Positions 6,187 through 12,496 of a stretch of 12,920 bases of DNA are shown piece after piece. Both the position numbers and the translations under genes were made by a program. Each line of letters starts with the position of its first letter. Position 1 is the first letter of the stretch. The stretch comes from Meishania sp964351985 (GTDB lineage: Bacteria; Bacteroidota; Bacteroidia; Flavobacteriales; Flavobacteriaceae): contig CAYGPR010000077.1 in the NCBI GenBank assembly GCA_964351985.1, positions 1 through 12,920 on the forward strand, in the 5' to 3' direction. The notes under the pieces were generated by a model, which was not told the origin of the DNA, searched no databases, and was given only the letters and a program-made list of their open reading frames with translations.

Positions 6187-7731
6187 ATGAATAAAATAAC
6201 CATTCTTTGGGTCGACGATGAAATCGATTTGCTCAAACCGCATATCATATTTCTAGAAGGGAAAAACTATGAAGTTATCACTTGTAAAAGTGGTCAAGAG
6301 GCCCTTGAAGAATTGGTCAACATTCGGGTCGATATCGTATTCTTAGATGAGAATATGCCCGGTATTTCAGGTTTGGAAACCTTAAATGAGATTAAAATTA
6401 TCGACTCTTCCATTCCCGTGGTCATGATTACAAAAAGTGAAGAGGAATTTATCATGGAAGAGGCCATCGGGTCGAAAATAGCCGATTATCTTATCAAACC
6501 AGTCAATCCGAATCAAATACTTTTATCCCTCAAAAAAAACTTGGATCATTCGAGATTGGTCTCTGAAAAGACAACAGCAAACTATCAGCAAGAGTTTCGA
6601 AAAATCGCCATGGATCTCTCTATGGTGAATACCATCGATGAATGGACAGAACTTTATAAAAAATTGATTTATTGGGAACTACAGCTCGAAGAGATCGAAG
6701 ACAGTAGCATGTTCGAGATTCTTGAATCCCAAAAGGTCGAGGCCAATAATCAATTCGGGAAATTCGTAGATAACAACTATGCCGATTGGTTCGGCGGCCA
6801 CGATGGACCTGTAATGTCACATACACTATTTAAGGAATGGATATTACCGGAAATAAAGGATACCCCTACCCTGTTGGTCGTTATAGATAATTTAAGATAT
6901 GATCAATGGTATGCCTTTGAAGATACGGTAGGTTCTTTTTATAAAAAGACCAAAGAAAAGTCGTATTTCAGTATTCTTCCTACGGCAACACAGTATGCCA
7001 GGAATGCGATTTTTTCAGGGCTAACGCCTTTGGATATGGAAAAGAAATATCCTGATTGGTGGAAGAACGATACCGATGATGGAGGAAAGAACCTTTTCGA
7101 GGACAAGTTTCTAGGAGCGCAAATAAAAAGACTAGGGCTTGACATCAAATGGGAATACCATAAAATTAGCAGCCTAAAACAAGGCAGGCACTTATCGCAA
7201 AACTTCCGGTCACAAAAAGACAATGATTTAACGGCAATCGTCTACAACTTTGTGGATATGCTCTCGCATTCGAAAACCGAGATGGACGTTATCAAAGAAC
7301 TGGCATCCAACGACAAATCATATCGTTCGCTGACCCAAAGCTGGTTCAAAAATTCACCCTTATTGGAAATCATTCAGCAAGCACAATCAATGGGCATGAA
7401 ATTGATTATTACTACGGATCATGGTACTATTAATGTCAAACATCCATCCAAAGTAATCGGCGATAAAGAGACCAGTCTTAATTTGAGGTACAAAACAGGA
7501 CGAAGTCTTAGTTATGAAGAAAAAGATGTGCTTGAGGCCAGAGATCCCCGTAGTATACATCTACCCAGTATTAATATGAGCAGCTCTTTTATTTTTGCTA
7601 AGAACGATCTATTTTTTGCGTACCCCAATAACTATAACCACTATGTGAGTTATTATCGCAATACCTATCAACATGGTGGCGTTTCTTTGGAAGAGATGAT
7701 TATTCCGTTTGTGGTGTTGGAGCCTAGGTAA
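6187..7731 (+). CDS. porX: PorX, response regulator with PglZ (alkaline-phosphatase-superfamily) output domain
   Basis: Two-component regulator of the type IX secretion system, 514 residues, cytoplasmic. Residues 1-120 are a CheY-like receiver: acidic pair Asp10-Asp11, phosphoacceptor Asp54 (VFLDENMPG), switch Thr82 and Lys104 (LIKPVNP). A helical linker spans about 125-215. Residues about 225-514 are the PglZ domain, with metal-site motifs VVIDNLRYDQW (Asp234), LPTATQYARN (Thr266/Thr268), TTDHGT (Asp411-His412) and a late His496 in YQHGG. All expected residues look intact, so an active phosphodiesterase is likely. PorX proteins of Porphyromonas and Flavobacterium are reported to cleave oligonucleotides and to control T9SS gene expression with the kinase PorY and a sigma factor; neither is encoded in this window. 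It is divergent from the lipid A cluster and 42 nt upstream of tsaE, probably co-transcribed with it. Confidence 0.95.
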   Translation: MNKITILWVDDEIDLLKPHIIFLEGKNYEVITCKSGQEALEELVNIRVDIVFLDENMPGISGLETLNEIKIIDSSIPVVMITKSEEEFIMEEAIGSKIADYLIKPVNPNQILLSLKKNLDHSRLVSEKTTANYQQEFRKIAMDLSMVNTIDEWTELYKKLIYWELQLEEIEDSSMFEILESQKVEANNQFGKFVDNNYADWFGGHDGPVMSHTLFKEWILPEIKDTPTLLVVIDNLRYDQWYAFEDTVGSFYKKTKEKSYFSILPTATQYARNAIFSGLTPLDMEKKYPDWWKNDTDDGGKNLFEDKFLGAQIKRLGLDIKWEYHKISSLKQGRHLSQNFRSQKDNDLTAIVYNFVDMLSHSKTEMDVIKELASNDKSYRSLTQSWFKNSPLLEIIQQAQSMGMKLIITTDHGTINVKHPSKVIGDKETSLNLRYKTGRSLSYEEKDVLEARDPRSIHLPSINMSSSFIFAKNDLFFAYPNNYNHYVSYYRNTYQHGGVSLEEMIIPFVVLEPR

Positions 7732-7773
7732 TATCTTTGACGTATCGATTTCGTGCATCAAACCCACAATGCT

Positions 7774-8190
7774 ATGCCAATCAAATACAACCAAACCGAG
7801 ATAGCTATTGCCGTAGAGCATTTGCTAGGGAAAAGTATTTCAAAAACCCTCTGCTTCTATGGCCTAATGGGTGCCGGAAAGACTACCTTGATAAAAGCTT
7901 TGGTACAAGAATTGGGCGGACAAGGTTCTGCCAACAGTCCTACTTTCGGTATCGTAAACGAATATCATGACAAGGATGGATCGCTTCTCGGATACCATTT
8001 TGATTTTTATCGACTGAACGATGAGATGGAAGCGTTAGACTTTGGACTCGAAGATTACCTAGCACAAGATTGTTGGATCTTTATGGAGTGGCCCGAAAAA
8101 ATAGAATCGTTTCTTCCCGAAAAACGAACGGATATCCATATCAAGATTTTGGACCCCCAAACTCGTCAGATCGAACTTCTCAATATTTAG
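7774..8190 (+). CDS. tsaE: TsaE, tRNA threonylcarbamoyladenosine biosynthesis ATPase
   Basis: ATPase partner of TsaB-TsaD that makes N6-threonylcarbamoyladenosine at position 37 of ANN-decoding tRNAs. The 138 residues are a usual length. The Walker A loop GLMGAGKTT (residues 30-38) is complete. SPTF (55-58) matches the conserved switch segment, HFDFYRL (about 74-80) carries the expected Asp, and EWPE (104-107) is the family signature near the C-terminus. ATG at 7774 is preferred; an in-frame GTG at 7753 would add seven residues, closer to porX, without recognisable conservation. No terminator separates it from porX (42 nt). The next gene begins 215 nt later, so the porX-tsaE unit probably ends here. 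Confidence 0.95.
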   Translation: MPIKYNQTEIAIAVEHLLGKSISKTLCFYGLMGAGKTTLIKALVQELGGQGSANSPTFGIVNEYHDKDGSLLGYHFDFYRLNDEMEALDFGLEDYLAQDCWIFMEWPEKIESFLPEKRTDIHIKILDPQTRQIELLNI

Positions 8191-8404
8191 CATTCAAATC
8201 GCTTGAACCTTTTCTTCAATCACTATAATTCGGTTTTGTAGGTTTACCTATAGTCACATCACATTCGAAAAGTAAGAAATCGGATGAACTGTATCTTTTT
8301 TCAGATTAAATGTTCAATTTTAACGTTGAAATGCACTTTTGAATCTTTTTTATGCTTACTTTCGTTATACATTTTGTAAGAAATCTAACTAAAAACCCCA
8401 AAAA
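8191..8404. other. Intergenic stretch between tsaE and the small lipoprotein gene
   Basis: 214 nt without a convincing gene; the longest ATG-led frames are about ten codons. A weak stem, TTCAA-ATCGC-TTGAA at 8193-8207, follows the tsaE stop but has no T tract, so I do not call it a terminator. The right end probably holds the promoter of the lipoprotein gene: TACTTTCG at 8357-8364, one base from TAnnTTTG, with TTTTG at 8337-8341 upstream (15-nt spacer, short). A second T-rich candidate, TACATTTTG, lies at 8368-8376. Confidence 0.4.
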
Positions 8405-8545
8405 ATGAACACTAGAAAAATCTTATTCGCTGTTATAGCGAGTGCTACTCTACTTGCGGCTTCATGTCAACCAAACACCTCTGATGAGGAACTATATGAA
8501 AATAATATTGACAAAGATAAAGTCAGAATACCGGAGAGAAATTAG
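8405..8545 (+). CDS. Small predicted lipoprotein, 46 residues
   Basis: The protein starts MNTRKILFAVIASATLLAASC. A Lys/Arg-containing n-region, a hydrophobic core from residue 6 to 19 and a lipobox LAASC with Cys21 predict signal peptidase II cleavage and lipid attachment. The mature part is only 26 residues, acidic then mixed, ending IDKDKVRIPERN, with no domain I recognise. An A-rich leader (AAAAACCCCAAAAA) precedes the ATG, as is common for expressed flavobacterial genes. It sits in its own transcription unit, with a gap containing a probable promoter upstream and an intrinsic terminator 94 nt downstream of the stop, which argues for a real gene despite the small size. The function is unknown; such short surface lipoproteins are widespread but poorly studied in this group. 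Confidence 0.75.
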   Translation: MNTRKILFAVIASATLLAASCQPNTSDEELYENNIDKDKVRIPERN

Positions 8546-8638
8546 AAGATACATACCGCAACATTATTATTTAAATTATATAGAAAAAATCTAGATTTTA
8601 AATTTTAAACTTCGGACAATAAGTATCCATTCGTGGAT
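8546..8638. other. AT-rich 3' untranslated stretch of the lipoprotein transcript
   Basis: No gene is seen. The stretch is very AT-rich and contains a perfect 14-nt palindrome, AAAATCTAGATTTT, at 8586-8599. With no loop and AT-rich surroundings it could easily be chance. It connects the lipoprotein stop codon to the terminator at 8639-8670. Confidence 0.4.
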
Positions 8639-8670
8639 AAAAGAGGCACTTCATCGAAAGTGTCTTTTTT
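8639..8670 (+). terminator. Intrinsic terminator after the small lipoprotein gene
   Basis: Left arm AAAAGAGGCACTT (8639-8651), loop CATCGA (8652-8657), right arm AAGTGTCTTTTTT (8658-8670). All 13 positions pair if two G-U pairs are allowed, and the right arm ends in six T. This is the clearest terminator in the window and separates the lipoprotein from the membrane protein gene at 8711. Confidence 0.85.
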
Positions 8671-8689
8671 GTTGCAATAAATTGGGGTT

Positions 8690-8716
8690 GGACATAGTTA
8701 CTAAATTACTATGTCC
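8690..8716 (+). repeat. Inverted repeat covering the start codon at 8711
   Basis: GGACATAGT (8690-8698) and ACTATGTCC (8708-8716) are perfect 9-nt inverted arms around a 9-nt loop. A U-G pair and an A-U pair could extend the stem by two. The ATG of the next gene (8711-8713) lies inside the right arm. It could be an RNA hairpin that limits translation, an operator dyad, or chance. Confidence 0.5.
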
Positions 8717-9361
8717 GAAAACAGAAAAATTCGTAAAAAACTGGTGATCGAAGGCCTTATAGCTTTCTTTATAGCCATTACTCCGTTTTTCTTCTACATT
8801 TATAAATACGTGCCCGCCACCGCGGATCAGGAATGGCAGGTTTTCGGCATTACATTTACAAACAACGGATACTATGATGTACAGACCGCTATTTACTACT
8901 ATATAGGCAAACTAGTACCACTGGTTTTGCTAATCGTTTGGTTCATAACCTGTAAAAGATGGTGGTATCATGCGATTCTTATTCCAATCGCCATGTACAC
9001 CTTTCAGTTTTACAGTGTTTGGAACGAAGATGCTGCTCAAATTGATGAAAATGAGCTTCTGTATTTGATTCCTGTTTGTATGGTAATCATTGGCATAATT
9101 TATTTCATTCGGATAAAACTTGTAGACCGATATGTTCATGGAATAGATTTGGAAGCCATGGAAGCCGAGTTGGAAGCACTTCGAAAAAAACAACGCCAAA
9201 AAGTGTCAATATCGGAAGATTCAGAAGAAGATCAACCAATAAATCTAAACGGTCTACCTTTCCTAGAAAAATTAAACTACATATTTTCCACAGGAAATCT
9301 CGAAAATCAGTTCAGGCATTTTCAACACACCCTTCAAAACTGGTTCCACCTAAAGTTTTAA
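8711..9361 (+). CDS. Four-helix membrane protein of unknown function
   Basis: I do not recognise this 216-residue protein beyond a conserved-hypothetical look typical of flavobacteria. Four hydrophobic segments are visible at about 12-32, 60-80, 85-103 and 115-135. Basic residues (RKIRKK before helix 1, CKR between helices 2 and 3, RIK after helix 4) suggest that both termini are cytoplasmic. Helix 4 runs into a charged, probably coiled-coil stretch (about 145-165, LEAMEAELEALRKKQRQK), then an acidic linker (SEDSEEDQ) and a C-terminal amphipathic part rich in aromatic residues ending in NWFHLKF. No catalytic motif is visible. The ATG lies in an inverted repeat (8690-8716). It follows the lipoprotein terminator and precedes the alanine dehydrogenase promoter, so it may be transcribed alone, though I see no good promoter for it. 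Confidence 0.8.
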   Translation: MSENRKIRKKLVIEGLIAFFIAITPFFFYIYKYVPATADQEWQVFGITFTNNGYYDVQTAIYYYIGKLVPLVLLIVWFITCKRWWYHAILIPIAMYTFQFYSVWNEDAAQIDENELLYLIPVCMVIIGIIYFIRIKLVDRYVHGIDLEAMEAELEALRKKQRQKVSISEDSEEDQPINLNGLPFLEKLNYIFSTGNLENQFRHFQHTLQNWFHLKF

Positions 9362-9412
9362 TAACCCAAGGTTTTGCCAACTAACTTCAAGTATAACTTC
9401 CATAAATTATTG

Positions 9413-9420
9413 TAAATTTG
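9413..9420 (+). promoter_or_regulatory. Probable -7 box of the alanine dehydrogenase promoter
   Basis: TAAATTTG matches the Bacteroidota TAnnTTTG consensus exactly. No clear TTG lies at the usual upstream distance. Transcription would begin near 9426, which is downstream of the in-frame ATG at 9421 and upstream of the one at 9457. The box therefore supports the later start codon and gives a leader of about 30 nt. Confidence 0.6.
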
Positions 9421-9456
9421 ATGTTATCCCGTTTGTGGGAATTGACACATCTTTTT

Positions 9457-10656
9457 ATGGATCAACCGAGTTCGCCCTTTAGCAAACAACAATTGCTGCC
9501 TCAAGAAGAAACCCTTGAAATACTAAAACAAAAAGGAGAGCTTTTTATTGGTATCCCCAAGGAAAAGCAATATCAAGAGAAACGTATCTGCCTTACACCC
9601 GATGCCGTAAATGCCATTACATCGAATGGGCATCGTGTACTAATAGAATCCGGTGCTGGCGAAGGCGCACATTTTTCAGATGTGGATTATACCGAAGCCG
9701 GGGCCGAGATTACCAACGACGCCAAAAAAGTCTTCGGTTGCCCCCTACTTTTAAAAGTTGAACCCCCGACCTTGGCGGAAATTGAATTGATCAATCCGCA
9801 GACGACGATTATATCCGCACTTCAGATAAAGACCCAGTCAAAGGCCTATTTTGAGGCCATGGCAAAAAAGCGTATTACCGCGGTAGCCTTTGAATATATT
9901 CGTGATGAGGATGGTAAATATCCAGCTGTACGTTCTCTAAGCGAAATTGCTGGGATTTCTTCCGTTCTAATCGCATCCGAAATCATGTCAAAGACCAACA
10001 ACGGCAACGGCCTAATGTTCGGTAATATAAGTGGAGTGCCTCCTGTAGAAGTGGTTATAATCGGTGCCGGCACAGTTGGGGAATTTGCGGCACGTTCGGC
10101 CATCGGTCTAGGTGGTAACGTCAAGATATTCGATAATTCGATTACCAAACTCCGGAATATTCAATCCAATTTAAGACAAACGGTATATACGTCTACCATT
10201 CAACCCAAAAATTTATTGAAAGCTTTGAAACGCTGCGATGTTGCCATTGGGGCGACAAGAGGCAAGGATCGTGCGCCCGTCGTCGTTTCGAGCACGATGG
10301 TGGAGCACATGAAAAAAGGAGCCGTTATTATCGATGTCAGCATCGATACCGGTGGCTGTTTTGAAACAAGTGAGGTGACCACACATGCTAAACCGACTAT
10401 CGAGAAATTCGGTGTCGTCCACTACGCAGTACCTAATATTCCCTCACGATACCCGAAAACGGCATCTATTTCGATAAGCAATATCTTTACGCCCTATCTA
10501 CTGAAACTTGGCGAAGATGGGGGACTCGAAAATTCATTGCGTTTCGACAAGGGATTGCGAAATGGCCTTTATCTTTATCATGGTATTTTGACCAACAAAT
10601 CGGTCGGCGAGTGGTTCGACCTACAGTACAGTGATATTAATTTTCTGATATTCTAA
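9457..10656 (+). CDS. ald: Alanine dehydrogenase, AlaDH/PNT family
   Basis: NAD-dependent interconversion of alanine with pyruvate and ammonia; 399 residues from the ATG at 9457. The N-terminal AlaDH/PNT domain holds GIPKE, RICLTP (Arg43) and LLKVEPP (Lys100), which match substrate-binding Arg15 and Lys75 of mycobacterial Ald. The Rossmann NAD loop is GAGTVG (203-208), and IDVSIDTGGCFETS (292-305) holds Asp297, matching Asp270. HYAVPNIP (322-329) is typical of the family. One deviation: the position of catalytic His96 appears to be Gln123 (ALQIKT), as in the transhydrogenase alpha subunit, so alanine oxidation is inferred with some caution. The ATG at 9421 abuts the promoter box and is rejected; the chosen start gives MDQPSSPFSKQQLLPQEE, which I recall as family-like. 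It has its own promoter and is followed after 37 nt by a small membrane protein gene. Confidence 0.88.
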   Translation: MDQPSSPFSKQQLLPQEETLEILKQKGELFIGIPKEKQYQEKRICLTPDAVNAITSNGHRVLIESGAGEGAHFSDVDYTEAGAEITNDAKKVFGCPLLLKVEPPTLAEIELINPQTTIISALQIKTQSKAYFEAMAKKRITAVAFEYIRDEDGKYPAVRSLSEIAGISSVLIASEIMSKTNNGNGLMFGNISGVPPVEVVIIGAGTVGEFAARSAIGLGGNVKIFDNSITKLRNIQSNLRQTVYTSTIQPKNLLKALKRCDVAIGATRGKDRAPVVVSSTMVEHMKKGAVIIDVSIDTGGCFETSEVTTHAKPTIEKFGVVHYAVPNIPSRYPKTASISISNIFTPYLLKLGEDGGLENSLRFDKGLRNGLYLYHGILTNKSVGEWFDLQYSDINFLIF

Positions 10657-10682
10657 TTTTCAATTATACAATCTTTAACTCG

Positions 10683-10690
10683 TAACTTTG
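10683..10690 (+). promoter_or_regulatory. Consensus -7 box directly before the DUF4258-like gene
   Basis: TAACTTTG is an exact TAnnTTTG match ending three bases before the ATG at 10694. If used, transcription would start at or within a few bases of the ATG, giving a leaderless or nearly leaderless mRNA. No good -33 TTG is visible, and the gene could equally be read through from ald, whose stop lies 27 nt upstream of the box. Confidence 0.45.
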
Positions 10691-10693
10691 CCC

Positions 10694-11080
10694 ATGGCAT
10701 TTTTAAAACGTTTAGGATTTTATCTATTCGGACTTTCCATAGGTATTGTTTTCTTAACCTTTTTCCTCAAAAAGAAATCGGATGAAACCGGTGTTTCGTT
10801 TTGCTATCTTCCGAATTGCAGAACTTTGAAAGATATACGTTCAAAACCATTGCACTATTCGGACGAAATAGACCGGATGATTTATGAGAAAAAGATCGAC
10901 TCTCTGGATATTGCCTATTTTCTACATGACGGGGATGTGGATTTTAGTATCAGCGACACAAAATCTACGGACTGCAAGACTTACTTTATTGAGGGGCAAT
11001 TAAAGAAAAAAGAAGCGGTTTTAGAGGTTGAAAATTGTCAAGAAAAAGCGATAATCACCAATTTAGTATTTTTTGAATAG
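10694..11080 (+). CDS. Small membrane-anchored protein, DUF4258-like
   Basis: 128 residues. An N-terminal hydrophobic segment (about 7-25, LGFYLFGLSIGIVFLTFFL) flanked by KR and KKK is most likely an uncleaved anchor. The rest is a small alpha-beta domain with HYSDEIDRMI, then a beta-rich part with DGDVDFSISDTKS and CKTYFIEGQL, which resembles DUF4258 proteins that I recall beside ald in flavobacteria. Four cysteines (37, 42, 94, 115) could form disulphides if the domain is periplasmic; which side it faces is not settled by flanking charges. Function is unknown. ATG at 10694 is chosen; an upstream in-frame TTG at 10688 lies within the promoter box. The gene converges with the proline dehydrogenase gene. 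Confidence 0.82.
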   Translation: MAFLKRLGFYLFGLSIGIVFLTFFLKKKSDETGVSFCYLPNCRTLKDIRSKPLHYSDEIDRMIYEKKIDSLDIAYFLHDGDVDFSISDTKSTDCKTYFIEGQLKKKEAVLEVENCQEKAIITNLVFFE

Positions 11081-11202
11081 CAGTCGACTCCTAAAACACT
11101 TAAACACCTATGCATTGCTTCGACCTTATTAGGCATGATGTCCATAAAAAGTCAACACTTTAACCTCAACCAAACCTTGCACTGCCCAATACAAACTGCC
11201 CA
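11081..11202. other. Convergent intergenic gap with no recognised terminator
   Basis: 122 nt between the stops of the DUF4258-like gene and the proline dehydrogenase gene. I looked for a bidirectional hairpin with T tracts and found none. A short direct repeat, ACTGCCCA at 11181-11188 and 11195-11202, is the only pattern seen and may be chance. Confidence 0.4.
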
Positions 11203-12369
11203 CTAAATCTTCCTTCGTTTTCGCTCTTTTTTGAGCAAGGACAATTCCCGACTGGTCTGCCCGGCAACCGACGTGTTTTCTTCCGCCCTTCGAATTAAAT
11301 ATGGCATCACATCCCGCACAGGGCCAAAAGGTAGATATTTGGCTACGTTGTAGCCTTTAGCCGCTAGATTAAAAGAAATATGATCGCTCATTCCGAACAA
11401 CTGTCCAAACCAAATTCGCGGGTCTTCGTTAGAAATACCATGTTCCTCCATTAACTTCATTAAGGTATAGCAACTGTTCTCATTATGGGTTCCGTTGAAA
11501 AGCGAAATAATGTCAAGATGTTCTACCATGTAGGCTACCGCGGTGTCGAAATTCTCGTCCGTTTCTTTTTTAGTGGCGCAGATCGGAGTTCGGTACCCCT
11601 TTTCTTCTGCACGTTCGTTCTCCTTTTCCATATACGCGCCCCGAACTACTTTGATTCCAATTTTGAAGCCTCCGTCCTTGGCGCGTTGGTGTAACTTTCT
11701 GAGATAGTCCATACGGTCCCAGCGGTACATCTGCAGGGTATTAAAAACGACGGTTTTGTTCTTGTTGTATTTTCGCATCATGTCTTCGACCAGTTGATCG
11801 GCGGCATCTTGCATCCAGCTTTCTTCGGCATCGATAAGTAGCGATACATCAAGGTCATACGCCTTTTTGCAAGTCTTATCGAAACGGGCCACTACCCTAT
11901 CCCATTCCGATTGTTCAGAAGAGGTCAGTTCTGTACCCGCTCCGATTTTCTTGAACAGTTCAAAACGGCCATAACCCGTAGGTTTAAATACGGCAAAGGG
12001 TATCGCCTCTTTTTCCTTGACGAAATCAAGTACTTTTAATATCATGTTCAGTGCATCGTCCAAGGGATCTTCACTATCCTTACCCTCAACGGAATAATCC
12101 AGTACGGAACAAACACCTTTACCCCACATTTTGTCCACCACCGGCATACAGTCCATTTCATTGACGCCGCCACAAAAATGGTCGAAAACGGTAGCACGTA
12201 TCAAACCCTCTACTGGGAGATGGGCTTTAATGGCAAAATTGGTAACCGCTGTACCCATACGAACTAAGGGCTCATTCGCTATCATTTTAAAAAGAAAGTA
12301 GGCCCGTTCTAATTCAGAGTCCGTTTTCAAGGCAAATGCCGTTGCGGTATCCTCAAAAATTTGATCCAT
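11203..12369 (-). CDS. Proline dehydrogenase, monofunctional
   Basis: FAD enzyme that oxidises proline to 1-pyrroline-5-carboxylate, passing electrons to the quinone pool; the first step of proline use as carbon and nitrogen source. The 388 residues form one PRODH TIM barrel with no aldehyde dehydrogenase part, so the second step must be encoded elsewhere. Signature segments are LLIDAEE (177-183), VVFNTLQMYR (207-216), KVVRGAYMEKE (240-250) and FGPVRDVMPYLIRRAEEN (348-365), where Arg360 and Arg361 match the two arginines that bind the proline carboxylate in PutA. The C-terminal tail KKERKRRKI is strongly basic. The ATG start is clear, with a consensus promoter box 23 nt upstream. Its position near alanine dehydrogenase fits amino-acid catabolism, although the genes are on opposite strands. 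Confidence 0.95.
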   Translation of the reverse strand: MDQIFEDTATAFALKTDSELERAYFLFKMIANEPLVRMGTAVTNFAIKAHLPVEGLIRATVFDHFCGGVNEMDCMPVVDKMWGKGVCSVLDYSVEGKDSEDPLDDALNMILKVLDFVKEKEAIPFAVFKPTGYGRFELFKKIGAGTELTSSEQSEWDRVVARFDKTCKKAYDLDVSLLIDAEESWMQDAADQLVEDMMRKYNKNKTVVFNTLQMYRWDRMDYLRKLHQRAKDGGFKIGIKVVRGAYMEKENERAEEKGYRTPICATKKETDENFDTAVAYMVEHLDIISLFNGTHNENSCYTLMKLMEEHGISNEDPRIWFGQLFGMSDHISFNLAAKGYNVAKYLPFGPVRDVMPYLIRRAEENTSVAGQTSRELSLLKKERKRRKI

Positions 12370-12391
12370 TTTTATCGATTTATTACAGATT

Positions 12392-12399
12392 CAAATATA
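12392..12399 (-). promoter_or_regulatory. Probable -7 box of the proline dehydrogenase promoter
   Basis: The minus strand reads TATATTTG, an exact TAnnTTTG match. Transcription would begin near 12387, giving a leader of about 18 nt. No clear TTG is found at the usual -33 distance. It lies in the 127-nt gap shared with divergent aroB, for which I see only imperfect boxes (for example TTATTTTG at 12437-12444). Confidence 0.55.
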
Positions 12400-12496
12400 A
12401 AGACGTTAATTGTATTCCTTTGAGAAAAAATAACCTTTATTTTGCACCCTAATCTTTGATATCTTCTGTCTTGACGGAAACTAAAAACGATTTTTA

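Noticed and set aside
7737..7970. 77-codon plus-strand frame overlapping the start of tsaE
   Set aside because: It overlaps the P-loop region of tsaE in another frame, and tsaE has all family motifs.
8193..8207. Possible terminator after tsaE
   Set aside because: Only five AT-rich base pairs and no T tract follows.
8222..8254. Nested short inverted repeats (ACTATA...TATAGT and TAGGT-TT-ACCTA)
   Set aside because: Arms of five to six bases in AT-rich DNA with unpaired sequence between them; not distinguishable from chance.
8586..8599. Perfect 14-nt palindrome AAAATCTAGATTTT
   Set aside because: About one is expected in a sequence of this length and the surroundings are strongly AT-rich; no loop, so a poor hairpin. 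A protein-binding site cannot be excluded but is unsupported.
11181..11202. Direct repeat ACTGCCCA twice, 14 nt apart
   Set aside because: Two copies of eight bases are too little to indicate an att site, CRISPR or iteron.
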